From Nautiliales bacterium (GTDB lineage Bacteria > Campylobacterota > Campylobacteria > Campylobacterales > JAADDX01): DNA of 64,000 nucleotides. A model generated the notes under the pieces. It was given only the letters and a program-made list of their open reading frames with translations. It was not told the DNA's origin and searched no databases. The stretch is taken from the NCBI GenBank assembly GCA_030826765.1, contig JAUUDM010000026.1, positions 52,687-116,686 of the forward strand, written 5' to 3'. Made by a program: the position numbers and the translations under genes. This document shows, one piece after another, positions 23,592 to 32,069 of the stretch (positions are counted from its first letter, which is position 1; each line of letters starts with the position of its first letter).

Positions 23592-24788
23592 TTAAAACTT
23601 ATCTAAAAATCTTTTAATATTTTTAGCTGCTTGACGAATTCTTTTTTCATTTTCAATCAGTGCAATTCTAACATATCCTTCACCATAAGCGCCAAATCCA
23701 ATACCAGGACTTACTGCTACTTTTGCTTCAGTAAGAAGTCTTTTTGAAAATTCTAAACTTCCCATAAATTGACACTTCTCAGGAATTTTTGCCCAACAAA
23801 ACATTGTCGCATTATTTTTATCTATTTTCCATCCAGCATTTTCAAAACTCTCAAGTAAAACATCTCTTCTTTGTCTATAATTTTCTGTAATCTCTTTTAC
23901 ACAATCTTGTGGTCCATTAAGAGCAACTGTAGCAGCTACTTGAATTGGAGTAAACATTCCATAATCAATCCAAGATTTATATTTTTGAACTGCACCAATT
24001 AATGTTTTATTTCCTACTAAAAATCCAACTCTCCATCCTGCCATATTATAACTTTTTGAAAGTGTAAAACTCTCAACTGCTACATCTCTTGCACCTTTTG
24101 CTTCGAAAATAGAAGGAGTTTTATATCCATCAAAAGTAATATCAGCATAAGCAATATCACTTATTATCCATAAATTATTCTCTTTTGCAAAATCTACTGC
24201 TCTTTGATAAAACTCTTTTGTAACAGTTACAGTAGTAGGATTATGCGGGAAATTAAGAACTAAGAATTTAGGTTTTGGAACAGATTCAATCATAGCAACT
24301 TCTAAATCTTCGAAAAATGCCTTTTCATCAAGCTCATATTTTTCATTATATTTTAGTTTTGTTTTTCTTACACTTGCCCCGGCAAGCATAAAAGCATATG
24401 AGTGAATTGGATACGTTGGGTCTGGAACAATAGCCACATCACCAACATTTGTAACCGCTTGTGCTAAATGAACATAACCTTCTTTACTCCCCATTGTAGC
24501 TACAGCTTCAGTTTCCGGATCAAACGTTACATTATATTTTGTTGCATACCAGTTAGTTATAGCTTCTCTTAACTTATAAATACCTTTACTTACACTATAA
24601 CCATGTGTTTTTGGTTTTTGTGCTGATTCAATAAGTTTATCAACTATATGTTTAGGTGTTGGTCCATCAGGATTTCCCATTGAAAAATCAATAACATCCT
24701 CTCCTGCTCGTCTTGCTTGCATTTTTAAATCATTTACTACTGCAAAAATATAATTTGGTAATCTTTCTATTCTTTCAAATTCATTCAT
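23592..24788 (-). CDS. Class I/II PLP aminotransferase (AlaC/DapL-like)
   Basis: A 398-residue pyridoxal-phosphate aminotransferase. Key motifs are [12 protein letters not shown] near residue 40, [15 protein letters not shown] near 83 (substrate and dimer contact), [15 protein letters not shown] near 118, [11 protein letters not shown] near 180 with the PLP-contacting Asn, and the Schiff-base Lys in [15 protein letters not shown] near 243. The C-terminus has [19 protein letters not shown]. This clade is often annotated as alanine transaminase or LL-diaminopimelate aminotransferase, and sequence alone does not separate them. AAAGGAAATT precedes the ATG. It follows the block 26378-24790, the same order I recall for C. 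jejuni Cj0152c-Cj0151c-Cj0150c. Confidence 0.88.
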   Translation of the reverse strand: MNEFERIERLPNYIFAVVNDLKMQARRAGEDVIDFSMGNPDGPTPKHIVDKLIESAQKPKTHGYSVSKGIYKLREAITNWYATKYNVTFDPETEAVATMGSKEGYVHLAQAVTNVGDVAIVPDPTYPIHSYAFMLAGASVRKTKLKYNEKYELDEKAFFEDLEVAMIESVPKPKFLVLNFPHNPTTVTVTKEFYQRAVDFAKENNLWIISDIAYADITFDGYKTPSIFEAKGARDVAVESFTLSKSYNMAGWRVGFLVGNKTLIGAVQKYKSWIDYGMFTPIQVAATVALNGPQDCVKEITENYRQRRDVLLESFENAGWKIDKNNATMFCWAKIPEKCQFMGSLEFSKRLLTEAKVAVSPGIGFGAYGEGYVRIALIENEKRIRQAAKNIKRFLDKF

Positions 24789-24789
24789 A

Positions 24790-25575
24790 TTAATTTCCTT
24801 TTATAATTATTCCTCTTTTAAAATTTTCTGGTGAATATATATCCGTAATTTTTATATATTCACAGGCCGGAGGTATTTGTAAAACTGTAAAGTTCATAAT
24901 CGTATTTTTTCTAAATACATCAATAAGATTCATATCTTTATCATAAAACCAAACTGATGGATGCCAACTATCTAAACGAGATGTTTTGATAGTTAATTTT
25001 GAAAAATTATTACTTTTTATCCAATATTCTCCATTTGGATTTACAAAACTTTGATTTTTATTTGTTAAATCTTTTATTTCTTTGATAAATCCATTAGAAC
25101 AATCAATTTTATAAGAAAATATATCTTCATTTCTAGAAATATCTAAAATTTTACAACCTCTTGAAGTTAATTCATTTATAAGTGATACAGGATCAATAAA
25201 ATGTTCACTTTTCATTTCCAAAGTTACATTATAAGTACTATTTTCTTTAGATATTTCAATGGGATAAAAATAATAATATCCAAGGTTAGTCAAACTATTA
25301 TTTAAAATCTTTTGCTCTAAAATAGGATTACCATTTTTAAATTCAAATTTTGTATCAATAATTTTAGCTTTATTAAAAAACAGATCAATTAAACCATTAT
25401 TTTTTAATTTTTTTACAATTTCAATAATATTATATTCATTATTAGGAAAGATTTTATCAATTAATTTTTGATATTTTTGATAATTTTCTTCTCCCATTAT
25501 AGTTTCTATTTTAGAAGTATTATTTATAGCAAATAGATTAATTACTAATAAAAATAGTAAAAATAGTTTTTTCAT
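24790..25575 (-). CDS. Secreted protein of unknown function (Cj0151c-like)
   Basis: A 261-residue protein with a clear N-terminal signal peptide ([16 protein letters not shown]). The mature part is rich in Asn, Ile and Lys and appears mixed alpha/beta, with two Cys (in [10 protein letters not shown] and YKIDCSNG) that may form a periplasmic disulfide, and a third in [12 protein letters not shown] recognise no catalytic motif. It has about six N-X-S/T sites but none with an acidic residue at -2, unlike its neighbour. It overlaps the preceding RodZ-like gene by four bases and ends one base before the aminotransferase start, so it belongs to that operon. Position matches C. jejuni Cj0151c from memory. 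Confidence 0.75.
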   Translation of the reverse strand: MKKLFLLFLLVINLFAINNTSKIETIMGEENYQKYQKLIDKIFPNNEYNIIEIVKKLKNNGLIDLFFNKAKIIDTKFEFKNGNPILEQKILNNSLTNLGYYYFYPIEISKENSTYNVTLEMKSEHFIDPVSLINELTSRGCKILDISRNEDIFSYKIDCSNGFIKEIKDLTNKNQSFVNPNGEYWIKSNNFSKLTIKTSRLDSWHPSVWFYDKDMNLIDVFRKNTIMNFTVLQIPPACEYIKITDIYSPENFKRGIIIKGN

Positions 25576-26378
25576 CTAAAATTCTCTACTCTTTTTTTAG
25601 TTATATTTAATTCTCTATTTTGTAAAATAACTCTCGTAATTTTTTTTGAATTAGGAAAAACAGTATTACCTTTATAATAAATTTTTATCATACCATGTCC
25701 AAATTTAATAAACATTTTTTTACTTGCATTTAATTCGACAGGATTACTTGTCAAATATTCTTTACTTTTATTTAAATCTAAATAATAAACTTTAAACCAA
25801 ACTAATTTAAGTGGTGTTATAGTAAGTTTTGTATCGATATATTTTTTGGAAATATTTTTCTCAATATTAGTTAAAGTAGTTGTATTGTGTTCTACAATAT
25901 TTCTAATATTGGTTTCATCACTTACTTGTATTTTACTATCTTCATCTGTTACATTACTATCATTTTTTTCTATTATATTTTCAACTTTTAAAGAATCTAA
26001 TTTTGGATTACTGTTCTCTATTTTTGCTTTTTCATTTAGCTTCATATAATAAATCAATCCAATAATTACTACAAGTAATAAAAATACAAATAAATAACCT
26101 TTATAATTTTTATTATTTTGATCTAACTCTTCTACAAGTTGTTGTTTTCCTGTTTTTTTAGAATCATCAGAAATAAAATAATAACTATTTGCTTTTTCTT
26201 CCAAATCACTAAAATCAATATCTTTAAATTCAGATTTTAAAATTTTTAGAAAACCTTTAAATCTTAATTTATCTATTTTATCAAATTTTTCTTCTAGTAA
26301 TTTTTGTAAAAACACCGGAGAAATAGAAGTTTTTTTAGTAATTTCTTCTATAGAATATTTTTTTAATAACTCATCCAT
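25572..26378 (-). CDS. RodZ-like membrane protein with helix-turn-helix and sequon-rich periplasmic domain
   Basis: A 268-residue single-pass protein. Residues 1-60 form a small helical domain like the Cro/RodZ helix-turn-helix (SIEEITKKTSISPVFLQKLLEEK), 95-112 is a membrane helix, and 113-268 should lie in the periplasm with a beta-rich end. The periplasmic part has seven N-X-S/T sites (Asn139, 142, 165, 175, 203, 217, 258), and every one carries Asp or Glu at -2, the bacterial PglB-type sequon. The topology resembles RodZ, but I cannot claim the cell-shape role. It lies between rlmB and a secreted protein, matching the position of C. jejuni Cj0152c. Its start overlaps the rlmB end by eight bases. 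Confidence 0.78.
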   Translation of the reverse strand: MDELLKKYSIEEITKKTSISPVFLQKLLEEKFDKIDKLRFKGFLKILKSEFKDIDFSDLEEKANSYYFISDDSKKTGKQQLVEELDQNNKNYKGYLFVFLLLVVIIGLIYYMKLNEKAKIENSNPKLDSLKVENIIEKNDSNVTDEDSKIQVSDETNIRNIVEHNTTTLTNIEKNISKKYIDTKLTITPLKLVWFKVYYLDLNKSKEYLTSNPVELNASKKMFIKFGHGMIKIYYKGNTVFPNSKKITRVILQNRELNITKKRVENFR

Positions 26379-27045
26379 TAAAAATCCTATCCATTAAAAT
26401 ACCACTTGCTACACTTACATTTAAAGAGTCAAAATTTCTTTTCATCTCAATAGAAGCTATTTCATCAAGTTTTGATTTTACTTTTTTTGTAAGTCCTTCA
26501 CCTTCGCTTCCCATAATTAACGCCATTTTTTCAGTTTTTTCAATATTTCTATTTCCACCCATATCTGCACCAATTATTTTAAATTTATTTGTTTTTAAAT
26601 CATTTATAACATCTAAAATATTTTTGATTACAAGTATTGGCATATCAATGGCAGCCCCAGCACTCATTCTAATAACATTTTCCCATTTAAGTTCGTTAAT
26701 TCCTGTCACAATAACTGTATCAATACCTAAACCATAGGCAGTTCTTATAATAGCCCCTATGTTTCCCATATCTGTAATATTATCTAAAATTAATACTGAT
26801 TTTAAATCTTTAATATTTTTTGACTCTTTTGGAGTAAAATTTATATCAATAAAATAACCTTGATGATTTCCACCTTTTGCTAAACTTTGAGCTTTTTTAT
26901 TATCTGTAATTTTTATAGGTATATTAAATTTTTGAAGTTCTCTAAATTCTTTTGTATCCAATTTTTTTGAAAGAATAATCTCATTTACTATTGTCTTGTG
27001 ATTTTGTAAAATATAATAAAAAATCCTTTTACCATAAACTATCAT
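26371..27045 (-). CDS. rlmB: TrmH/SpoU-family rRNA 2'-O-methyltransferase (RlmB-like)
   Basis: A 224-residue SPOUT methyltransferase. It has the N-terminal substrate-binding domain (MIVYGKRIFYYILQNH), then the three knotted motifs: motif 1 LDNITDMGNIGAIIRTA near residue 90, motif 2 IMGSEGEGLTKKV near 175 and motif 3 SLNVSVASGILMDRI near 205. These match the 23S rRNA Gm2251 methyltransferase RlmB, although other TrmH proteins are similar and specificity is inferred. AAAGG precedes the ATG. The gene is followed by the RodZ-like protein with an eight-base overlap. A small A+T-rich inverted repeat and TATAAT lie upstream in the 54-base gap after rsmI. Confidence 0.87.
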   Translation of the reverse strand: MIVYGKRIFYYILQNHKTIVNEIILSKKLDTKEFRELQKFNIPIKITDNKKAQSLAKGGNHQGYFIDINFTPKESKNIKDLKSVLILDNITDMGNIGAIIRTAYGLGIDTVIVTGINELKWENVIRMSAGAAIDMPILVIKNILDVINDLKTNKFKIIGADMGGNRNIEKTEKMALIMGSEGEGLTKKVKSKLDEIASIEMKRNFDSLNVSVASGILMDRIFNG

Positions 27046-27099
27046 AAATATACCTTTAATTTGTTTTAATGGTATTATTTTATCATAATTATTATAAAT

Positions 27100-27891
27100 T
27101 TATGATAATTTTATAAGCTCATTATAGATTTCTTTTGTAGATTTATCAGAAATTTGACTTAAAAGTTTAGCTTTTTCTTTTGGAGATAGGTTTAAAGATA
27201 AAATACCATCATAATTTAGTGTTATAGTATCATTTTTGATACCTTTATCAAGCACTACAACCCATTCGCCTTTTGTATTTGATAGTTCTATATTTTTTAC
27301 ATAATTTTTTATAAAAGTTTGATGTTTTTTAGTAAGTTCTTTTGCAAAAAATACAATTCTATCTGGAATTAATTTTTTTAATTCACTCAAAAGTTTTTCT
27401 ATTCTATGTGGAGATTCATAAAGAACAGCAATTTTATCGTGAGAAATAACTTCTTTTAATTTTTTTTCGCGAACACTACCTTTATGAGGTAAAAATCCAA
27501 AAAATGTAAATTCACCTTCAAATCCACTTGCAACAAGTGCAGTTAAAACTGCATTAGCCCCAGGAATTACATCATATTCAATACTATTTTCTTGAGCATA
27601 TTGAATAAGTTTACTCCCAGGATCGCTAATCCCAGGCATTCCAGCATCACTTACATATACTACATTTTTTTCAAAAATAGAAATATCTATTTTTTTAATT
27701 ATTTCAGTTTCATTATGGGAATGCATTGAATAAAAAGTTTTGTTTGAATAATCAATTTGAAGTAAATTTAGAAGTTTTTTAGTTACTCGAGTATCTTCGC
27801 AAAAAATTATATCTGCTTCAAGAAGAGCTTGTTCAGCCCTTTTTGAAATATCAGATAAGTTTCCAATAGGAGTTGGAACAAGGGTAAGCAA
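27100..27891 (-). CDS. rsmI: 16S rRNA (cytidine1402-2'-O)-methyltransferase RsmI
   Basis: RsmI methylates the ribose of C1402 in the decoding site of 16S rRNA. The 263-residue protein shows LVPTPIGNLSDIS at the N-terminus, EADIIFCEDTRVTKKLL near 30, the SAM-binding YVSDAGMPGISDPG near 80 and the PGANAVLTALVASG loop near 115, then LYESPHRIEKLL near 155. Translation must start at a TTG (27891), immediately after the rpmE stop, because the conserved domain begins there; the upstream GGTC is a weak ribosome-binding site, so it is probably coupled to rpmE. The C-terminal region is short, as in other compact homologues. Confidence 0.93.
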   Translation of the reverse strand: MLTLVPTPIGNLSDISKRAEQALLEADIIFCEDTRVTKKLLNLLQIDYSNKTFYSMHSHNETEIIKKIDISIFEKNVVYVSDAGMPGISDPGSKLIQYAQENSIEYDVIPGANAVLTALVASGFEGEFTFFGFLPHKGSVREKKLKEVISHDKIAVLYESPHRIEKLLSELKKLIPDRIVFFAKELTKKHQTFIKNYVKNIELSNTKGEWVVVLDKGIKNDTITLNYDGILSLNLSPKEKAKLLSQISDKSTKEIYNELIKLS

Positions 27892-28092
27892 TTATTTAAG
27901 ACCGTATTTTTTCTTAAATTTATCTACTCTACCACCTGCACTAATTTGTTTTTCATTTCCTGTATAGAATGGATGACATTTGTCGCAAAGTTCAATTCTC
28001 ATTGATTCTCTATTTGTATAAATATCAAATTCATTTCCACATGCACAAGTAACATGACATGGAATATATTCTGGATGGATATCTTTTTTCAT
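27892..28092 (-). CDS. rpmE: Ribosomal protein bL31
   Basis: A 66-residue large-subunit protein that helps bridge the ribosomal subunits. It is the zinc-binding (C+) form: a CxC pair in [11 protein letters not shown] near residues 16-18 and [10 protein letters not shown] near 36-39. The end [17 protein letters not shown] is the family's usual C-terminus. AGGAC lies before the ATG. It is first in the rpmE-rsmI-rlmB block, a gene order I recall from Campylobacter jejuni. It has no gap to rsmI. Confidence 0.97.
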   Translation of the reverse strand: MKKDIHPEYIPCHVTCACGNEFDIYTNRESMRIELCDKCHPFYTGNEKQISAGGRVDKFKKKYGLK

Positions 28093-28147
28093 TTTTTGTC
28101 CTTCTTTTATTTTTAGTGCGGTATTTTATCAAAATTTTTAAATAAAA

Positions 28148-28693
28148 TCAAATTTCTACTCTACAATGACTTTTTGGAGTTTCCCAAAATTCTATAGCAG
28201 TTGCTTCTACCCCTATTTTAGCCATTTTTTTACGAACAATTTCCAAAATCCAAGCAGAAATATTTTCGCTTGTTGGAACAAAATCAACCACAACCATACC
28301 TTCATATTTTTCAATTAACTCTTTTTGAGTAATATATTTTAAATCACAAATCCAATATCCCTCTTCAAAATAAAAAAATTTACTCTCATCCATTTTTTTG
28401 TTTAAGCAGTAATGAGCCATTAAATCACTAAAAAGTGGATCATTTCTATCTATTATAAATTTATGGTCCAGTCTTGTATCAAGCCATTCTTTAAACCAAT
28501 TAAGATGTTTAAAATCAGTGACCATTCCATTTTGTAAAGTTTCACTTGTTAAATATAGTTTGATTTTTCCTTGATGTCCGTGTAAATGACGACAAGCTAA
28601 ACAACTATCTAAACTATACTCTTTATTAAGCTCTTGCGACCAAACTCGATGACCATAACAAAAATCAAATTGTTTATCTATACTCCATTTCAT
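28148..28693 (-). CDS. queD: 6-carboxy-5,6,7,8-tetrahydropterin synthase (QueD)
   Basis: QueD converts dihydroneopterin triphosphate to carboxytetrahydropterin, the second step of queuosine (preQ0) synthesis. The 181-residue protein has the zinc His in CYGHRVW near residue 15, the candidate catalytic Cys in CLACRH near 31-34, the HLHGHQGKI zinc pair near 36-40, a DFKHLNWFKEWLD segment near 60, LDHKFI near 75 and VPTSENISAWI near 140. It is longer than E. coli QueD because of an insertion around residues 85-120. It lies one base downstream of a FolE-like gene, which would supply its substrate. Confidence 0.92.
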   Translation of the reverse strand: MKWSIDKQFDFCYGHRVWSQELNKEYSLDSCLACRHLHGHQGKIKLYLTSETLQNGMVTDFKHLNWFKEWLDTRLDHKFIIDRNDPLFSDLMAHYCLNKKMDESKFFYFEEGYWICDLKYITQKELIEKYEGMVVVDFVPTSENISAWILEIVRKKMAKIGVEATAIEFWETPKSHCRVEI

Positions 28694-28694
28694 C

Positions 28695-29459
28695 TTAACC
28701 CCTATACTTTGGTGGAATAAGCTCAGGATTTGTTAAAAATTCTCCTGTTGAATAAATAGAAGTAGTAGCTGCTCTATTATCACAGGCACCTCTAAAAGCC
28801 GTACATCCGTGTTTCATATTGAAAAGCCCCACATAAACAGAATTTGTTTTGAAATTTTCTTCTATTTTTTTACCAATATATCTTGTTAAATCTTCTTGAA
28901 GCCAACCTCTTCTTGCACACCAGTTTACAAATCTATTTATTTTTGAAATTCCACCTAAATATTTTTCTGGAATATAACCAATTACAATAAATGAATCTTC
29001 ATCATAATAATCTTCTCCAAATCTTATAAAATGATGAGAGCAAACTGCATTTAAATCAGTTTTGACAAAAACTGGATTATGATTATCTTTATCATTAGGA
29101 AAAACCGCCATTCTTGGTGCTTTATTCCATCTTCCACTCATCAACTCATAATTATCTTCCGGATATGAACCTGTAAACATTTTCGCAATTCTTCCAAATG
29201 TTCCGATATTTCCTTGTTCTATATTTTCATAAACATTTGCATCCTCTAAATCAATTTTTAATGATTCTAAAACTTCTTTCATTTTGTAAGTTGCAGTTAG
29301 TCTTAAAATATAGTGAGCTTCATCAGATATAGTTTGATTAGTTTCATAAATATTTTCATTTACTTTAAAAGGTTTTATATTTTGATACTCTTTGTAATAT
29401 TTTTCAAAATTTTTAATATCATATTTTAAAGCATATCTTTTTTTAATAAATTCTTTCAT
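28695..29459 (-). CDS. GTP cyclohydrolase I-like protein (FolE family, long form)
   Basis: A 254-residue protein whose C-terminal half carries GTP cyclohydrolase I signatures: zinc Cys and His in NAVCSHHFIRFGED near residue 138, then IGYIPEKYLGGISKINRFVN with the conserved His-replacing region, ARRGWLQEDLTRYIG near 195, and the second zinc Cys in MKHGCTAFRGA near 225. FolE makes 7,8-dihydroneopterin triphosphate from GTP for folate and queuosine. This protein is longer than ordinary FolE (about 190-220) and diverged at its N-terminus, where a helical segment of about 90 residues precedes the core. The pairing with queD suggests a queuosine role. The reaction is inferred. Confidence 0.8.
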   Translation of the reverse strand: MKEFIKKRYALKYDIKNFEKYYKEYQNIKPFKVNENIYETNQTISDEAHYILRLTATYKMKEVLESLKIDLEDANVYENIEQGNIGTFGRIAKMFTGSYPEDNYELMSGRWNKAPRMAVFPNDKDNHNPVFVKTDLNAVCSHHFIRFGEDYYDEDSFIVIGYIPEKYLGGISKINRFVNWCARRGWLQEDLTRYIGKKIEENFKTNSVYVGLFNMKHGCTAFRGACDNRAATTSIYSTGEFLTNPELIPPKYRG

Positions 29460-29486
29460 TTGAAGCCTTTAATAATAGTTTTATAA

Positions 29487-30062
29487 TTATCTCTTTATAC
29501 CATAATTTTCAGGTTTTATATCTGTAAAATTATAATTTCTTAAATTTTCTCTAAGATTTTCTAACTCTTCATAATATTTATCATATCCATACGGTAAAAA
29601 ATATTTATAATATTTGTGCTCATATGCTAATCTTTTTTTATGTTTTATTGGACAAAAATATAATTCAGTCCTACTCGCTATTTCGCTTGAATAAGCCATA
29701 AGCCCATTAAAATAACTACAATACACACATCCAAGTTTATCAATAGGATGAAGATATTCTAGATTTTGTCTATCATAGAAAATATAATCACTTCTTTTGA
29801 CTAATGGAATTTTATAAACTCTAAAATTAATATTTTGATAAATCCATAAAAAAACATCTAAAATAACAGCTGGAATTACCATCGCATAAATTATAGGTGA
29901 AGTTAATAAAGTTCCTAAAGGAATAGTTTTAAAATATTCTATAAATTCTTTAAAAGTCCATTTTTTATGAAATTCTTTTTCATCTATCTCTTTTTCAAGT
30001 TCACTTCTCAGCTCTTGTTTAAGTTTATCCATTTCCTCTAATATCTCATTTATTCTACTCAT
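29487..30062 (-). CDS. Membrane-anchored Cys-motif protein, unknown function
   Basis: I do not recognise a named family for this 191-residue protein. It opens with a charged coiled coil (about 1-40), followed by a hydrophobic segment of one or two membrane helices (about 50-75). A C-terminal domain then contains CVYC (Cys112, Cys115) and YFCPIKHKKR (Cys137, His141), a pattern that could bind zinc or an Fe-S cluster. The tail is rich in Tyr, Lys and Glu (YYKYFLPYGYDKYYEELENL). Its ATG overlaps the stop of the upstream histidine kinase (ATGA), so it is translated with the two-component pair, and it precedes the folE-like gene by 27 bases. Function cannot be assigned. Confidence 0.7.
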   Translation of the reverse strand: MSRINEILEEMDKLKQELRSELEKEIDEKEFHKKWTFKEFIEYFKTIPLGTLLTSPIIYAMVIPAVILDVFLWIYQNINFRVYKIPLVKRSDYIFYDRQNLEYLHPIDKLGCVYCSYFNGLMAYSSEIASRTELYFCPIKHKKRLAYEHKYYKYFLPYGYDKYYEELENLRENLRNYNFTDIKPENYGIKR

Positions 30063-31423
30063 TTTTTATCCTTTATTTTTATAGTAACAATAGTACCTTT
30101 ACCCAAAATTGAATCAAATTTAATCTTACCGTCTATAGTATCAAGTGCTTTTTTTACAATTGAAAGTCCAAGTCCAAATCCTTTAATATCCCTATTTCTT
30201 GATATATCACTTCTATAAAATCTTTCAGTTAGATGTTCTAAATCTTCTTTTTTTATACCAACGCCTGTATCCATTACTTCAAATATAATATTTCCATCAT
30301 CTTTATATAATGAAATTTTAATAACTCCATTTTCTTTTGAGTATTTAATTGCATTATCAATAATATTTATAAAAATAGCATTTATCAAAAATGGATTTGA
30401 TTTTATTTTAATAGGCTCTATTTTTTCAAATTCAATTTTAAGATTTTTATGTTTTGCTTTAAATGAAAGTTTTGAAACTACTTTTAATAAAAGTTCATCT
30501 AAATTTAAATTTTCTTTTTGTTCAACTTCACTATCGATTTTTGAAAACATCAACATCTCTTCAACCATATCTATCATATAATCAATCTCTTTTAAAGACT
30601 TTTTTAAAACATCTTTATAATATTCTTTATCTCTATCTTTTCTAAGGGCTAATTGAATTTCTCCTTTTAAAACAGTAAGCGGAGTTCTAAGTTCGTGTGA
30701 AACATCTGAATTAAATCTATGTATCATATCAATACCATTTCTAAGACGAATTACCATTGAGTTAAAAGCTAATACCAAATCTTTTATTTCATCATTTTGC
30801 AAAGGAATTGGAATAATTCTATCCAAATCTCCTACACTTATTTCATTAGCAGCTTTTGTAATCTCTTTTATTGGATTCAACACTCTATCTAAAATCATAT
30901 TTGCACCAAGTAAAAGTAAAATAAGTAAAATAGGATTTAAAATTATCATCTTTATAAAAATATCTTGAAGTTTTAAATCTATCCTATAAAGAGGTGTAGC
31001 TACTACAATATAACCTTTTATCGGAGCTACTATTTTTATAATATAAATAGCGATTTTTCCATATCTTTTATTATGTACTATTAAAAATTCCTGATTTTCT
31101 TTAATATATTTGCCTAAATTTATATCCATAAAAGTAATACTTTTAGCAATAATTTTCATATTTTTACTACCAAAAACTGCAATCATCACAGGAGATATTG
31201 GATAATCAAGTTTTGATGGGATTGTAACTATTTTATTAATTGATGGAGGAGTAAAATTATCTTTTATATTATGAGAAACTAAAATCAATGAATTTTTAAC
31301 TCTATCATAAAAAGAGTATTTTAATGTTTGATAAAATATTGTATTAAAAACTATCAAAATTAATGCTATAAAAGTTCCAAGCCACCATAAAACAATCTTT
31401 TTTAAATTTTCTTTATTATTCAA
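30059..31423 (-). CDS. Two-component sensor histidine kinase (HAMP type)
   Basis: A 454-residue sensor kinase. One membrane helix at about 11-32, a periplasmic domain of about 110 residues, a second helix at about 155-178, a HAMP linker (DRVLNPIKEITKAANEISVGDLDRIIPIP), the dimerisation His in DVSHELRTPLTVLKGE near 243, an N box in FINIIDNAIKYSKE, G1 (MDTGVGI), an F box (ERFYRSD) and G2 (GFGLGLSIV). It belongs to the classical EnvZ/CusS-type group. It overlaps its response regulator by eight bases and the next gene by four. The signal is unknown. Nothing in the periplasmic domain (PPSINKIVTIPSKLDYPISPV) is diagnostic. Confidence 0.9.
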   Translation of the reverse strand: MNNKENLKKIVLWWLGTFIALILIVFNTIFYQTLKYSFYDRVKNSLILVSHNIKDNFTPPSINKIVTIPSKLDYPISPVMIAVFGSKNMKIIAKSITFMDINLGKYIKENQEFLIVHNKRYGKIAIYIIKIVAPIKGYIVVATPLYRIDLKLQDIFIKMIILNPILLILLLLGANMILDRVLNPIKEITKAANEISVGDLDRIIPIPLQNDEIKDLVLAFNSMVIRLRNGIDMIHRFNSDVSHELRTPLTVLKGEIQLALRKDRDKEYYKDVLKKSLKEIDYMIDMVEEMLMFSKIDSEVEQKENLNLDELLLKVVSKLSFKAKHKNLKIEFEKIEPIKIKSNPFLINAIFINIIDNAIKYSKENGVIKISLYKDDGNIIFEVMDTGVGIKKEDLEHLTERFYRSDISRNRDIKGFGLGLSIVKKALDTIDGKIKFDSILGKGTIVTIKIKDKK

Positions 31424-32069
31424 TAAAATATCCCATATTTCTTTTTGATTTAATTAAATCTTTACCAAGTTTATTTCGAAGTCTATATACAATTACTTGA
31501 ATAACATTACTATTTACAAATTCTTCGCTATTCCAAAGTTGATCTTGAATCATTTCAGTTGATACTAAGCTTCCTCTATTTGCTAATAAAAACTCTAAAA
31601 ATTCAAACTCTTTTGCTGTTAAATTTACAATTTCTCCATTTTTTTTCACAAGTTTAGATTCAAAATCAACTTCAATATCATCAATTACTATTTTATCACT
31701 ACCTTTTAAAGCACTTCTTCTATAAATTGCATTAATTCTTGCAATTAATTCATCAAAATTAAATGGTTTTGTTAAATAATCATCTGCACCCTCGTTTAAA
31801 CCTTCAAGTTTATTTTCCATAGCATCTTTTGCAGTTAACATTAAAACAGGAGTTTTTATATCTTTACTTCTTAAATCTTTTAAAATATCAATTCCACTTT
31901 TTTCTGGTAACATCCAATCTAAAATAATAATATCATAATGATTAACTTCAGCTAAATATTCCCCATCTTCTCCGTTTGCAGCAGTATCAACTACCATTCC
32001 TTCTTCTTCAAGACCTCTTTTTAAAAGCGATAAAATCGCTTCATCATCTTCTATTACTAATAATTTCAT
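31416..32069 (-). CDS. OmpR-family response regulator
   Basis: A 217-residue response regulator paired with the downstream kinase. The receiver has VIEDDEAILSLL at the N-terminus, the phospho-acceptor Asp in IIILDWMLPEKSG near residue 51, Thr in MLTAKDA and Lys in DDYLTKPFNFDEL near 101. The winged-helix domain has NLTAKEFEFLEFLLANRG near 145, VNSNVIQVIVYRLRNKLG as recognition helix and KRNMGYFIE at the end. AGGAG precedes the ATG. It overlaps the end of mfd by four bases, so it is expressed with the mfd/cell-shape operon upstream. Its regulon is not evident from this window. Confidence 0.92.
   Translation of the reverse strand: MKLLVIEDDEAILSLLKRGLEEEGMVVDTAANGEDGEYLAEVNHYDIIILDWMLPEKSGIDILKDLRSKDIKTPVLMLTAKDAMENKLEGLNEGADDYLTKPFNFDELIARINAIYRRSALKGSDKIVIDDIEVDFESKLVKKNGEIVNLTAKEFEFLEFLLANRGSLVSTEMIQDQLWNSEEFVNSNVIQVIVYRLRNKLGKDLIKSKRNMGYFIE

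Noticed and set aside
24790-25575. Secreted Cj0151c-like protein as another N-glycosylation target
   Set aside because: It has several N-X-S/T sites but none with Asp or Glu at -2, so it does not meet the bacterial sequon rule.
27080-27108. Inverted repeat TTATCATAA...TTATGATAA around the rsmI stop codon
   Set aside because: Only nine A/T pairs with an 11-base loop and no U-run. In this base composition it is likely chance, and not a credible terminator.
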